Notes: a model not told the origin generated them from the letters alone. Shown: positions 34,839-43,065, counted from the stretch's first letter. The stretch: DNA of 64,000 nucleotides from Paraburkholderia phenazinium (GCF_900141745.1 NZ_FSRM01000002.1:992001-1056000); one strand, 5' to 3'. A program made the numbers and translations.

Positions 34839-35780
34839 TTATTGCGTGCGGCGCGGAATGAAACCGGGGCTACCGGTCTTGACGACTTCGTTGAACCTCT
34901 GCCGCGTCTCAATCCGGTTAATCTCGTCGAACGCGTCTTCGGGAAGTGCGGAAACATCCAGATTCTCTTGCGCGCGTGCTGCAGTTTTCGGGGTGGTAAG
35001 CAAAGCCCCACCACGTTGGATTGCCCACGCAAGCAGTACCTGGGCTGGCGTCTTTCCAGTTCGCGCGGCAATCTGCGAAATGACCGGATCCTCGAGCGGT
35101 CCCGGCCTGATTCCGTGACCTAGTGGCGCAAAGGCCAAAAACACGATCCCATGCTCTTTGCTGAACTCCAGGAGTTCGGTTTCCGGGAGATACGGATGTG
35201 CTTCCACCTGTACCGCCGCTGGCTTGATTCGTGCCGATTCATAGAGCGGCCGTAACTCGTCCAGACCGATGTCGGACAGTCCGATAGCCCCGCATCTTCC
35301 ATGGTCGACGAGCTTTTCCATCGCGCCCCATGTGTCCAGCAAAGTCACGCCCTTGTCGTAGATGACATTACCGTTTGCATCACGCGGGTCCTGCTCATCT
35401 CCCGGTCGAAATGCAAACGGAGTGTGGATCAGATAGAGATCAAGGTAATCGAGGCCGAGCCTTTCAAGGCTTGCGTTGAAAGCTGGTTCGACTCGCTCGG
35501 GCCGATGATTGGAATTCCACAATTTTGTGGTCACGAAGATGTCTTCGCGTGCGATTCCGCCGGCGGCAAGCGCTGCGCGCAGCGCTTCGCCCACCTCGCG
35601 CTCGTTGCGGTATCGCTCGGCACAATCCAGGTGTCGATAGCCCGCTTCCAGCGCGTCTCGGGTAGCGCTGATAGTGACAGCGGGATCGGGAATCAGCGTG
35701 CCAAATCCGAGTGCGGGCATGCGGCCGCCTCCATGATTGAGCACCAGCTTTTTGCTCCGGAAATCGGAAGACTCGAGCAT
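34839..35780 (-). CDS. Aldo/keto reductase
   Basis: 313 residues, (alpha/beta)8 barrel. The catalytic tetrad is D52, Y57, K86 and H119 (HLDCAERYRNE, VTTKLWNSNHRPE, YLIHTPF), and the NADPH-binding C-terminal segment has PKTAARAQENL. It reduces carbonyls with NADPH in the cytosol. The ATG at 35778-35780 has GGAGG seven nt upstream; an ATG 24 bp further up does not. Physiological substrate unknown. Divergent from the SiaA-like gene. Confidence 0.93.
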   Translation of the reverse strand: MLESSDFRSKKLVLNHGGGRMPALGFGTLIPDPAVTISATRDALEAGYRHLDCAERYRNEREVGEALRAALAAGGIAREDIFVTTKLWNSNHRPERVEPAFNASLERLGLDYLDLYLIHTPFAFRPGDEQDPRDANGNVIYDKGVTLLDTWGAMEKLVDHGRCGAIGLSDIGLDELRPLYESARIKPAAVQVEAHPYLPETELLEFSKEHGIVFLAFAPLGHGIRPGPLEDPVISQIAARTGKTPAQVLLAWAIQRGGALLTTPKTAARAQENLDVSALPEDAFDEINRIETRQRFNEVVKTGSPGFIPRRTQ

Positions 35781-35908
35781 GATGACACCTCCGCACAACT
35801 TCACATCCCGCGATGTATAACCTGCACTTGTTGTAATTGTGGCGCAGGAGTCGTTTCGTCGATCAAGTGTAGCAAATGACGGTCAAAGCCAAAGGAAAAC
35901 GTTTGCCA

Positions 35909-35936
35909 CGGGCCTTCCGGCCCGCTCGCGTTTTTT
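35909..35936. terminator. GC hairpin followed by a T tract
   Basis: CGGGCC (35909-35914) and GGCCCG (35919-35924) enclose a TTCC loop, and TTTTTT follows at 35931-35936. It sits between divergent genes, so it may be an attenuator in the leader of the SiaA-like operon or a relic terminator. Confidence 0.35.
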
Positions 35937-36035
35937 CGGGGTTTTTAGCAGGTTTCCTTTAATGGTCTGGCGTAACGAAACTGTCATAAAGACCCTTTAG
36001 CGTGCTTGATTTCTCGTTCAACCGGTAGTCGTGAA

Positions 36036-37268
36036 ATGCACCCCGCGCTTGCGCAGTTTCGTCGTCCCGGCGTGCCAGGAAACCCGCGTTGCGCCGGCGA
36101 CCTGTGTCAGGAAGTCCCCGCCATCGATGCGGCCGATTCGAACTCCCTGGCAATGGAGATTTTCTATTCGCGGGGCGACATGGTCAGTTTGGCCGTTCTG
36201 GAGGGCGATCGCCCCATCGGTCTGATCAATCGCGATATTTTCCTGTCGCAGATGAGCAAGCCGTTCCACCGCGAGCTTTACAACAAGAAAAGCTGCATCG
36301 CGTTCATGGACAAGGATCCGCTCATTGTCGACGCGGACATGAGCATCGAAGCGCTGACGTTCAAGACGGTCGAGGTAGGTAACAAGGCGCTCTCCGATGG
36401 ATTTATCGTGACGCGACAGGGCCGGTTCGCCGGACTGGCTAGCGGCTTTCAGTTGTTAGGCGCCGTAGCCGAGATGCAGGCGGAAAAGAACCGGCAAATC
36501 ATGCAGAGCATCGAATATGCGAGCGTGATCCAGCAAGCGATGTTGCGCGCTTCGCGCGACGCGTTGTCGTCCATGTTGCCCGATGCCGAACTGGTATGGG
36601 AGCCGCGTGATGTGGTGGGCGGCGACTTTTATCACTTTGCTTCGTTCCCCGACGGATGGTTTGGCGCTGTAGCCGACTGCACCGGACATGGCGTGCCGGG
36701 CGCTTTCATGACGTTGCTTGCTTCGGCCTCACTCTCGCAGGCGCTTGAACGAATCGGACCACGTGATCCAGCCGCTCTTCTCGCAGCTGTCAATCGCAAC
36801 GTCAAGGGGTTGCTCGGTCAAGTAAATGGGGCAGGCGAGTCGCCGCAGTCGAACGATGGCCTCGACGCAGCATTCTTCTGGTTCGACGCTGCACAGCAGC
36901 GACTCTATTTTTCCGGTGCACGCATCGCCCTTCATGTTTTGCGGCCGGATGCCGATAACTTCGAGAGCATTCCGGGCGAACGCATGGGCGTAGGGTATGT
37001 CGACAGTCTGGCGGACTATGCGTGGGCGCTGAACGCAGTCGCGCTTCCGCAGGGAAGTCTTTTGTTCGTTTCGACAGACGGGTTGATCGATCAGATTGGC
37101 GGTCCCCGAAAAATTGCTTTTGGGAGGCGCCGCGCTCTCGAGTTCATTGTCGAGAATCGCGCGCAACCATTGTCCGGCATATGTGAAGGTTTGCAGCGCG
37201 CGCTCGCCGACTGGCAGGGCGCACAATCGCGTCGCGACGACGTAACGCTATTTTTTGCACGCGCTTAG
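36036..37268 (+). CDS. SpoIIE-type PP2C phosphatase with CBS-like N-terminus (SiaA-like role)
   Basis: 410 residues from the ATG at 36036; a TTG at 36006 would add ten. The N-terminal half (about 35-130) resembles a CBS-type or ligand-binding domain (GLINRDIFLSQMSKPFH, DADMSIEAL, DGFIVTRQGRFAGLASG). Then comes a helical linker (about 135-165) and the PP2C-like domain with metal-binding Asp residues in VVGGDFYH, ADCTGHGVPGAFMT, STDGLID and RRDDVTLFF. P. aeruginosa SiaA has membrane helices and HAMP before its phosphatase; this protein has none, so it should sense a cytosolic signal. It would dephosphorylate the SiaC-like protein encoded two genes downstream. Confidence 0.88.
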   Translation: MHPALAQFRRPGVPGNPRCAGDLCQEVPAIDAADSNSLAMEIFYSRGDMVSLAVLEGDRPIGLINRDIFLSQMSKPFHRELYNKKSCIAFMDKDPLIVDADMSIEALTFKTVEVGNKALSDGFIVTRQGRFAGLASGFQLLGAVAEMQAEKNRQIMQSIEYASVIQQAMLRASRDALSSMLPDAELVWEPRDVVGGDFYHFASFPDGWFGAVADCTGHGVPGAFMTLLASASLSQALERIGPRDPAALLAAVNRNVKGLLGQVNGAGESPQSNDGLDAAFFWFDAAQQRLYFSGARIALHVLRPDADNFESIPGERMGVGYVDSLADYAWALNAVALPQGSLLFVSTDGLIDQIGGPRKIAFGRRRALEFIVENRAQPLSGICEGLQRALADWQGAQSRRDDVTLFFARA

Positions 37269-37276
37269 GGTAGTCC

Positions 37277-37846
37277 ATGAATATGTTTGAACTCTTAGAA
37301 CAGGATGCCGCGTTTTTCGAACTTGCTCAGAGGCGCAACCTGCTTTTTTATCACAAGGGCTACTTCTCCCATAGCATAGTCGCGGCGATGAGTGAGGTCG
37401 TGAAACTGCAACTGGAAGTGGCCGGCATCAACGCGCCGACCCGGCGCAAATTGTTTTCGTCGTTTATCGAACTCTCGCAGAACATCATTCACTATTCGTC
37501 CGATTCGCTCGCCGAGGGCGGCGGGACCGGCGGGGCCATCCGTGAAGGCGCGGTGTGCATCACGACGGACGGTGAACGTCATCTCATGTTATGCGTGAAT
37601 CCTGTTGCGACGTCGGCTGTGAGCCATCTGCGCGAGAGGCTTGAGCCGTTGTGCAATATGTCGCTTGAAGAAATCAAGCAGGCGTACAAAATATCGCTGC
37701 GCTCCGATACGCCAGAAGAGAGCAAGGGCGCAGGGCTCGGGTTTCTGACAATGGCTCGCGACGCGAGCGCTCCGCTGGAATTTGCCTTTTATCCGCGTGT
37801 CGATGCCCCTGAAACCACGCTGTTTTGCCTCAAGACCATCATCTGA
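37277..37846 (+). CDS. siaB: SiaB-family protein kinase (DUF6272)
   Basis: 189 residues. GHKL-like kinase elements are visible: N-box-like FIELSQNIIHYSSD (about 55-70) and a G-box-like SKGAGLGFLTMARDAS (about 150-165). SiaB of P. aeruginosa phosphorylates SiaC on a Thr, keeping it from activating the diguanylate cyclase. The gene starts 8 bp after the phosphatase stop, and a siaC-like gene follows after 20 bp, so operon order matches siaA-siaB-siaC-siaD. Confidence 0.88.
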   Translation: MNMFELLEQDAAFFELAQRRNLLFYHKGYFSHSIVAAMSEVVKLQLEVAGINAPTRRKLFSSFIELSQNIIHYSSDSLAEGGGTGGAIREGAVCITTDGERHLMLCVNPVATSAVSHLRERLEPLCNMSLEEIKQAYKISLRSDTPEESKGAGLGFLTMARDASAPLEFAFYPRVDAPETTLFCLKTII

Positions 37847-37866
37847 CCTAGGGACGAGTCGGCACC

Positions 37867-38253
37867 ATGGACAACCTTCATATCGCGGCCACGAGTACGT
37901 CGCCGGAAATCGATTTTCAATTTGACCAGAACGTTCTGACGTTCAGGGGCGAGTCTTACCCTGAGAACGCAGCCGCGTTTTATGCTCCGGTGATCGAGCG
38001 GCTTCGCGCGTACCTTGCGGGTTGCAGCGATGCCGTCATCACAGTGGAAGTCACGCTGACTTACTTCAACAGTTCGAGCACGAAGATGCTGTTCAGCGTG
38101 TTCGACGCGTTGGATCAGGCCGCTTCATCTGGGAACCGCGTGGTGGTGAGATGGTTCCGGGACGCCGAGGACGAAACCATTCTCGAGTTTGGCGAGGAAC
38201 TGCAAGCCGATTTCACGGCAATCGAGTTCAACGATTGCCCGGTTGCGACGTAA
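37867..38253 (+). CDS. siaC: SiaC-family phospho-switch protein (DUF1987)
   Basis: 128 residues, STAS-like fold. The N-terminal FRGESYPENAAAFYAPVIERL and the central TLTYFNSSSTKML (64-75) are the family's conserved blocks. The phospho-acceptor of P. aeruginosa SiaC is a Thr after an Asn in the same motif; by alignment S69 takes that place here. In the known system unphosphorylated SiaC binds and switches on the cyclase SiaD. A Ser instead of Thr is a difference worth testing. Confidence 0.9.
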   Translation: MDNLHIAATSTSPEIDFQFDQNVLTFRGESYPENAAAFYAPVIERLRAYLAGCSDAVITVEVTLTYFNSSSTKMLFSVFDALDQAASSGNRVVVRWFRDAEDETILEFGEELQADFTAIEFNDCPVAT

Positions 38254-38264
38254 GGGCGGCCACG

Positions 38265-39023
38265 GTGGGCTCAACTTCCTCATCGGACGCAGCTGCGAAC
38301 GACGCTCCGGACCTGTTTAAGACCGAGAGCGAGGCGCTGGAGAAGGCGCGCGCGATCCATGCGAACGCCGACGCCGACGCGGAGCAGTGTCGTCTGGCGC
38401 TGGCTGAGCTGATCGGAAATTTCGAACGCCTGATGCGCGAGACGCGCCGCCTGATTGGCCGCAGCGACCGCGCTGAGCGTGAGATGCATGCACTGACGCA
38501 ACAGCTGCAATATCGTGCGACGCACGATGCGCTGACCAATGTATTGAATCGTAGCGCCGTGATCGAGCGGACGATCAAAGCGCTGCGCGCCGATCGGGCC
38601 GTGATGATCCTGCTCGATATCGACGACTTTAAAAAAGTAAACGACGACTACGGACATCCTGTTGGGGACGCGGTGATACTCGGCATTGTCGATTGTTTGC
38701 GGCGCATCGTTGGTGAAGAGGGTGTTATCGGTCGCGTCGGCGGTGAGGAATTTACGGTGTTGTTGCCGGGGTATGGACTCACCGACGCATTGCAACTGGC
38801 GGAGAAGATGCGCGGGGCGATTGGTAGCCACGTCTTCCCTGCGCCGGTGAATCGTCGTATTACCGCGAGTTTTGGAGTCAGCGCAAATTCTGCTCGCACT
38901 GACTTCGATACTGCATACGGGCTAGCGGACTCCGCCTTGTATAAAGCGAAGCGAGGCGGGCGGAATCGCGTGGAGTTTGCTAATCCGCAGGTGGTTTGTC
39001 CCGCGATGCCGGGTGGGGATTGA
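38265..39023 (+). CDS. siaD: Diguanylate cyclase (GGDEF), SiaD-like
   Basis: 252 residues from the GTG at 38265, which has AAGGG 8 nt upstream and lies 11 bp after siaC. Residues about 15-85 are a helical stalk (ALEKARAIHANADADAEQ, MRETRRLIGRSDRAERE). The GGDEF domain (about 90-240) carries DIDDFKKVNDDYGHPVGD and the intact active site RVGGEEF. No membrane segment. It makes c-di-GMP from two GTP, presumably when the SiaC-like protein binds the stalk. An RxxD inhibitory site is not obvious. Confidence 0.92.
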   Translation: MGSTSSSDAAANDAPDLFKTESEALEKARAIHANADADAEQCRLALAELIGNFERLMRETRRLIGRSDRAEREMHALTQQLQYRATHDALTNVLNRSAVIERTIKALRADRAVMILLDIDDFKKVNDDYGHPVGDAVILGIVDCLRRIVGEEGVIGRVGGEEFTVLLPGYGLTDALQLAEKMRGAIGSHVFPAPVNRRITASFGVSANSARTDFDTAYGLADSALYKAKRGGRNRVEFANPQVVCPAMPGGD

Positions 39024-39200
39024 AGGGGAAGTTGTCGCGGCAGGTAGCGCAGCGACTTTTGACCTTCCGAGCCTACAACGCCGGCTTGAATCGTCCTGCA
39101 TTCCGTGCCTTCTACCGTGCATTTGCCCGAAACCGAATGACCATTTCCAGGCGACTCGGCCTGAAAATCCATCCTGCATGCACGGACGAAAAGTGCGTAC

Positions 39201-39680
39201 TCAAGATTGGCCTTTAGCCTCGGCCAGCACCGCATGCGAAGGGTCGCCCAGTAGATAGCGGGCACCGCTGCCGCGCCGTCGGGCGACGTCTTCGGGGTTG
39301 TAGAGCGAGCAGGATTTCAACGACAGGCATCCGCAGCCCACACAGGACGCAAGCTGATCGCGCAAAGCGATCAGTCCGTCTATGCGCTCCTGGAGCAAAG
39401 GCTGCCACGCCCGTGAGAGTCGCTCCCAATCCTGTTTGGTCGGAGTGCGCTGCCCGGGCAACGCGTCAAGCGCGGAGCGGATCTCCGCCAGATTCAATCC
39501 AACGGCCTGTGCGGCGCGGATAAACCCGACCCGGCGCAGCGTCTCCCTTCGATACTGCCGTTGACCGCCGTCCGTTCGGGTGCTGCTAATCAGCCCCTGT
39601 TCCTCGTAGAAGCGGATCGCACTTGTCGCCACGCCGGAGCGCTTCGCAAGCTCGCCGATGGTGATTGTCGTCTCGTTCAT
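39201..39680 (-). CDS. soxR: Redox-sensitive activator SoxR
   Basis: 159 residues of the MerR family. The N-terminal HTH (TIGELAKRSGVATSAIRFYEEQGLI) is followed by a dimer helix and the [2Fe-2S] cysteines C113, C116, C118 and C124 in CVGCGCLSLKSC, which define SoxR. Oxidation of the cluster by redox-cycling compounds activates transcription. No soxS gene is present, as is usual outside enterobacteria, where SoxR directly controls a few oxidoreductase or efflux genes. Divergent from the questin-oxidase-like gene. Confidence 0.95.
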   Translation of the reverse strand: MNETTITIGELAKRSGVATSAIRFYEEQGLISSTRTDGGQRQYRRETLRRVGFIRAAQAVGLNLAEIRSALDALPGQRTPTKQDWERLSRAWQPLLQERIDGLIALRDQLASCVGCGCLSLKSCSLYNPEDVARRRGSGARYLLGDPSHAVLAEAKGQS

Positions 39681-39701
39681 GACGCTCCCGGGTATTTGCT
39701 C

Positions 39702-39732
39702 TTGACTTCAAGTTTACTTGAACTTTCACAAT
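39702..39732 (+). promoter_or_regulatory. SoxR-type promoter: 19-bp spacer with SoxR box
   Basis: -35 TTGACT (39702-39707) and -10 CACAAT (39727-39732) are 19 bp apart, the stretched spacing typical of MerR/SoxR promoters. The spacer holds the perfect palindrome TTCAAGTTTACTTGAA (39707-39722), very close to the known SoxR box core CTCAAGTTAACTTGAG. It reads towards the gene at 39766. Confidence 0.88.
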
Positions 39733-39765
39733 GGGACCTTCTTCCTTTGACTGAGAGACGGTCAC

Positions 39766-40779
39766 ATGCACAGCGACTCGGTTCGGCTCAAGTTGAGTGA
39801 GCTTCTGGATGCGAACGCACGTTTCGACCTTGCCGCAAGAGGTACAACCAATCACTGCCCAATGGCGCTTGTTGCATTGGCGGAAATGGGGGCGTCGCCA
39901 GATCGACTGCAAGCGTTCTTCGATATGTGGGAGCGCGAGTACGCCTTGAGTGCACCGCCTGTTGACGCGACTATCTCCCGTAACGATTGGAAGCGACACG
40001 TGGGCGAACGTGAGGCATTCGGTGCTTTACGACTTTGCTTCTTGGACTGGATCGTAGACGCCGGTGCTGTTCCGGTAATCACGGCAGTGCTGCAAGCGGT
40101 TCCTTTCGCGCCTGCTACGCAGGCCTTTCATTCGCTTATCAGGCTGGCCTACGGCATTGAAGCGGGGCATGCCGGCGAGATTGCAGCGGGGCTGGCGTCG
40201 TTGATTTCGTCGCATCTGCCTATTGACGTTAGCCTGGACAAAAATCCGAGGGCTGAGAGTGCCGATGCTGGATTCGATCACGCCGCTCGCGCATTAAGCG
40301 GTACGGTGTTCGCCGGTAGCTCGATCACGGCACGCTTGCGCGCCGTTGCAAGCGATGTGCGGTTTGGCACGGCGGTCCTTGCGCCTCCCGCCAGTGCGGC
40401 CTTGCTGGACGATCTGGCGCGAGCGACGATTGCCGCATACTGGCGCAAACCCGACTTCACATTGCTGCACACGGTCACGGCAACGCGCGCCGCGCGAATC
40501 GTCTTTGCCGAGCTTCACGATAGCCTCGTCGAGCAATTGCTGCCCGGCTTGTGGGTTGCGCTAAGTGCAGCTTACGCAATGATCGGCAGACCAGCCAATA
40601 CGGAAACGAGCTTTCCGAATATCGCGGTTAACTGGAGCGAGTTGTGCCAGATGGCGGTCGCCTCGGACGATGATCATGTGATCAAGATGACCTACACATG
40701 TCTTTGCGAGGACCGTCGCCAGCCGTCGCCGCTTTATCTCGCTTCGGCAGCGAGGCTGTTTGAGCCGTCGAAAGCTTAG
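39766..40779 (+). CDS. Questin oxidase-like (DUF4243) family protein
   Basis: 337 residues. TTNHCPMALVALAEMGASPDRLQAFF and FHSLIRLAYGIEAGHAGEIAAGLA are the family's conserved His-containing blocks. Questin oxidases of fungi are Baeyer-Villiger-type monooxygenases that open the ring of the anthraquinone questin; bacterial relatives are mostly uncharacterised. The gene has its own SoxR-type promoter, so it is expected to be induced by redox-active compounds, possibly quinones. No flavin-binding motif is evident. Confidence 0.85.
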   Translation: MHSDSVRLKLSELLDANARFDLAARGTTNHCPMALVALAEMGASPDRLQAFFDMWEREYALSAPPVDATISRNDWKRHVGEREAFGALRLCFLDWIVDAGAVPVITAVLQAVPFAPATQAFHSLIRLAYGIEAGHAGEIAAGLASLISSHLPIDVSLDKNPRAESADAGFDHAARALSGTVFAGSSITARLRAVASDVRFGTAVLAPPASAALLDDLARATIAAYWRKPDFTLLHTVTATRAARIVFAELHDSLVEQLLPGLWVALSAAYAMIGRPANTETSFPNIAVNWSELCQMAVASDDDHVIKMTYTCLCEDRRQPSPLYLASAARLFEPSKA

Positions 40780-40881
40780 CGTCGACGCTTGAATGCAGGT
40801 AAGAAAAGAGAAGGGAGTCGAGGCCAACATCTTCGCGCTAGCCCTTGCATACCGAGTTTCTGCTGCGGTTAAATGACATTG

Positions 40882-40970
40882 CGTTGTCATGTTCCAGGTG
40901 ACGCGACGACGCAAAAGTGTTTTCTTCCACAAAAGGCAACCGGAAGCCCGCTCTAACCAGCGGGCTTTTG
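40882..40970 (+). ncRNA. Candidate small RNA of about 90 nt
   Basis: TTGCAT (40846-40851) and TTAAAT (40870-40875) are 18 bp apart and would place a start near 40882. ATGACA (40874-40879) and TGTCAT (40886-40891) form an inverted repeat at the 5' side. The 3' end is a good terminator hairpin at 40945-40970. The segment between has no ORF. It could also simply be the terminator of the upstream gene plus an unrelated promoter. Confidence 0.35.
40945..40970 (+). terminator. Rho-independent terminator
   Basis: AAGCCCGCT (40945-40953) pairs with AGCGGGCTT (40960-40968) around a 6-nt loop and runs into TTTT. This is the clearest intrinsic terminator in the window. Confidence 0.85.
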
Positions 40971-41157
40971 GCTTTGTCCAATCGCTGCGTTGAATGAGAT
41001 CACACATATTCAAAGCATGCCGAACTAATTCGCCAGCGCAAAAATCCTTACCAAATTTCAGAGACAACATTCGACAGATAGGATAGCGAATCGAACGAGC
41101 GTACGCATAGAATCGCCTCTGATTTATCAAAAAACTGACCTAAACGGAGGAGACAAG

Positions 41158-41889
41158 ATGAGGAAGATTCGCGTGATCGCGCTGGCGGCTGCATTGTTGG
41201 CGAGTACTGGGGCGCATGCGCAAAGCGCTGGCGATTTTGTCGCGAACCTTGGATGGTTCCATCTCTCGCCGCAGGACTCGAGTAAACCGCTTACGGTCAA
41301 TGCCCTTGGCACGAGCGTGACGGAGAGTGGTACGGGCGCGTCGGTTGACGACTCCGACACGTTCGGCATTACGGGCACCTATTTCATTACCGATCACATC
41401 GCCACCACCGCAGTATTCGGCATACCGCCAAAATTCCATCTGAGCGGCACCGGTTCGCTTGCGGAGCTTGGGCAGCTCGGCTCGGCCTACGAATGGAGTC
41501 CGACGCTGCTCCTGAAGTACTACTTCAACGACGCGCAGAGCCACTTCCGGCCATACCTGGGCGCAGGTGGATCGTACGTCTGGTATAGCGGCGTGAAATT
41601 GAGCCAGGCCGTGTCGAGTGGCAGCTATCTGTACTCGAGCACCTATGGAACTGCGCTGGAGGGAACTACGACGGCGAAGCTGAGCAGTTCTTTTGCGCCG
41701 GTCATCAACGCGGGGTTCGCCTATAACATAGACAAACACTGGTCGGTGGATGCGTCGTTGTCGTATATGTGGCTATCGACGCGAGCCACTTTAACGACGC
41801 ACACGGCGGAGGCCGGGACTGTGACGAGCACCACGAAGCTCAAGCTCAATCCCATCATTTCGTTTGTTTCTATCGGGTATCGCTTTTAA
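41158..41889 (+). CDS. OmpW-family outer-membrane protein
   Basis: 243 residues. A signal peptide ends after AHAQS (about residue 22). The eight-stranded barrel has family features: AGDFVANLGWFHLSPQDSS, TYFITDHIATTAVFGIPPKFHL, LLKYYFNDAQSHFRPYLGAG, WSVDASLSYMWLSTRA, and the terminal Phe of SIGYRF. OmpW forms a narrow hydrophobic channel for small molecules. AGGAG 7 nt upstream of the ATG gives a strong ribosome site. Confidence 0.94.
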   Translation: MRKIRVIALAAALLASTGAHAQSAGDFVANLGWFHLSPQDSSKPLTVNALGTSVTESGTGASVDDSDTFGITGTYFITDHIATTAVFGIPPKFHLSGTGSLAELGQLGSAYEWSPTLLLKYYFNDAQSHFRPYLGAGGSYVWYSGVKLSQAVSSGSYLYSSTYGTALEGTTTAKLSSSFAPVINAGFAYNIDKHWSVDASLSYMWLSTRATLTTHTAEAGTVTSTTKLKLNPIISFVSIGYRF

Positions 41890-41893
41890 CGGC

Positions 41894-41922
41894 GCTCCAC
41901 ATTGCCGGTCGCAATGTGGAGC
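41894..41922. terminator. 12-bp hairpin between convergent OmpW and SnoaL genes
   Basis: GCTCCACATTGC (41894-41905) and GCAATGTGGAGC (41911-41922) pair perfectly around CGGTC, starting 5 nt after the ompW stop and ending 4 nt before the end of the minus-strand gene. AT-rich sequence follows on the plus side. A bidirectional terminator is likely. Confidence 0.75.
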
Positions 41923-41925
41923 AGA

Positions 41926-42312
41926 TTATATTTGCGCTTCGATCGCGCTTTTGTCGATCACCGACCATACCTGCGCGATCTTTCCGTCGCGGAACGCGTA
42001 GAAGACGTTCTCCGTGAAAGTGATGCGCTTGCCGTCGATGTGCAATCCGAGGAAAGTGCCCTTGGGAGAGCAGTTAAAGCGCAGACGGCTTGCGATAACC
42101 GGAGGTTCGGTTACCAGCAGTTCGATATCGAAGCGCAAGTCCGGAATGTCGCGAACGTCCTGCTCCAACATTTCGCGGTAACCCGACAAGCCAAACGGTC
42201 GGCCGTTGTGGATGACGTCGTCGCCGACGAACTGGCCTAGCGACGACCAATCCCGTCTATTCAGGCAATCCAGGTAGTTCCGGTAGAGGGTACTCAGGTC
42301 TGGCTCGTTCAC
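41926..42312 (-). CDS. SnoaL-like ester cyclase/NTF2-fold protein
   Basis: 128 residues, cone-like NTF2 fold. LYRNYLDCLNRRDWSSLGQFVGDDVIHNGRPFGLSGYREML, the central FDIELLVTEPPVIASRLRF and the C-terminal ENVFYAFRDGKIAQVWSVIDK are typical of the SnoaL/ester-cyclase group. These proteins are small binding or isomerase-like enzymes; the substrate is unknown. The next gene upstream on the same strand is the dehalogenase, 24 bp away, so they may be co-transcribed. Confidence 0.88.
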   Translation of the reverse strand: MNEPDLSTLYRNYLDCLNRRDWSSLGQFVGDDVIHNGRPFGLSGYREMLEQDVRDIPDLRFDIELLVTEPPVIASRLRFNCSPKGTFLGLHIDGKRITFTENVFYAFRDGKIAQVWSVIDKSAIEAQI

Positions 42313-42336
42313 AGTGACCTCCTTGTCGCTTGACGG

Positions 42337-43065
42337 CTAGGTAGGGCATCCCAGCTTCGTAGCCAGATCGTTCATATCCGATGCTACAAAGTCCCACGCC
42401 TGTGTGGGATGCAGGTCGCTCTGTTGAGCGGGTCCGTGTTCGGTTGGTCGTATGACGAATGCTGTCTTTAGCCCACACTGTCTCGCTGCGGCCAGGTCAC
42501 CGTTGTGGGCTGCAACCATGCAAACCTCGGCGGGTTTCAGACCAAGGATTTCGACGGTGTCGGTATAGACTTGTGGCGACGGCTTGTATGCCCGAACGAC
42601 CTCCGCGCCGAGAATCGCGTCCCAAGGAAGGGCAGCCCGTTTGGCCATATCCACCATCAGCCGGATGTTGCCATTCGAGAGCGGCGCGATCATGAAGCGG
42701 CGCTTGAGTCTTAGCAGTCCCTCGACGGAATCGGGCCATGGGTCGAGCCGATGCCAGGCGTGGTTCAGTTCGTCGAGTTCATCGTCAGGAATTGAACCCG
42801 GATCGATTCCATAGGCGACCATTGCCTTGGCCAGGTTTTCCTTATGCAATACATCGAGCCTGACGAATGGGCGCCGTCCGCTTCGTATCTCTTCCATTGC
42901 CGGTGTGTACTCACGCCGCCACGCGTCTGCAAATTCAAACGGGTCAATCGCCAGCGCGTGTCGGCTGAGGAATGGGCCTACGTCGCGAGCGACACCATTG
43001 CGCCAATCGACAACCGTTCCGAACACATCGAACACGAGTGCCTTGATTTCAGGGTGGTCCGCCAT
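42337..43065 (-). CDS. Haloacid dehalogenase, type II
   Basis: 242 residues of the HAD superfamily. Nucleophile D13 in VFDVFGTVVDW (motif I), PLSNGN (motif II), KPSPQVY (motif III Lys) and MVAAHNGDLAAA (motif IV) are in place. The motif IV AHNGD form is the mark of L-2-haloacid dehalogenases, which replace halogen by hydroxyl. The ATG at 43063-43065 has GAGGTAG upstream. It likely forms a small unit with the SnoaL-like gene. Confidence 0.9.
   Translation of the reverse strand: MADHPEIKALVFDVFGTVVDWRNGVARDVGPFLSRHALAIDPFEFADAWRREYTPAMEEIRSGRRPFVRLDVLHKENLAKAMVAYGIDPGSIPDDELDELNHAWHRLDPWPDSVEGLLRLKRRFMIAPLSNGNIRLMVDMAKRAALPWDAILGAEVVRAYKPSPQVYTDTVEILGLKPAEVCMVAAHNGDLAAARQCGLKTAFVIRPTEHGPAQQSDLHPTQAWDFVASDMNDLATKLGCPT

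Larger units (their letters stand above)
40780..41157. other. 378-bp intergenic region with a candidate small RNA
   Basis: Between the questin-oxidase-like and OmpW genes, both on the plus strand. It holds a promoter-like pair, an inverted repeat and an intrinsic terminator (see the ncRNA entry), then the OmpW leader with AGGAG before the ATG. No protein gene is supported. Confidence 0.6.

Noticed and set aside
35981..36000. Half of a Pho box (CTGTCATAAAG) upstream of the SiaA-like gene
   Set aside because: The first 11 nt equal the E. coli phoA box, but the second CTGTCA-like half is missing, so PhoB control is not supported.
38996..39217. 73-codon open frame between the diguanylate cyclase and soxR
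   Set aside because: It overlaps the ends of both genes, has no recognisable domain and a weak start, so it is probably chance.
40561..41130. Minus-strand open frame of 189 codons before ompW
   Set aside because: It is antisense to the questin-oxidase-like gene and covers the intrinsic terminator; composition is Arg/Cys-rich like a shadow frame.
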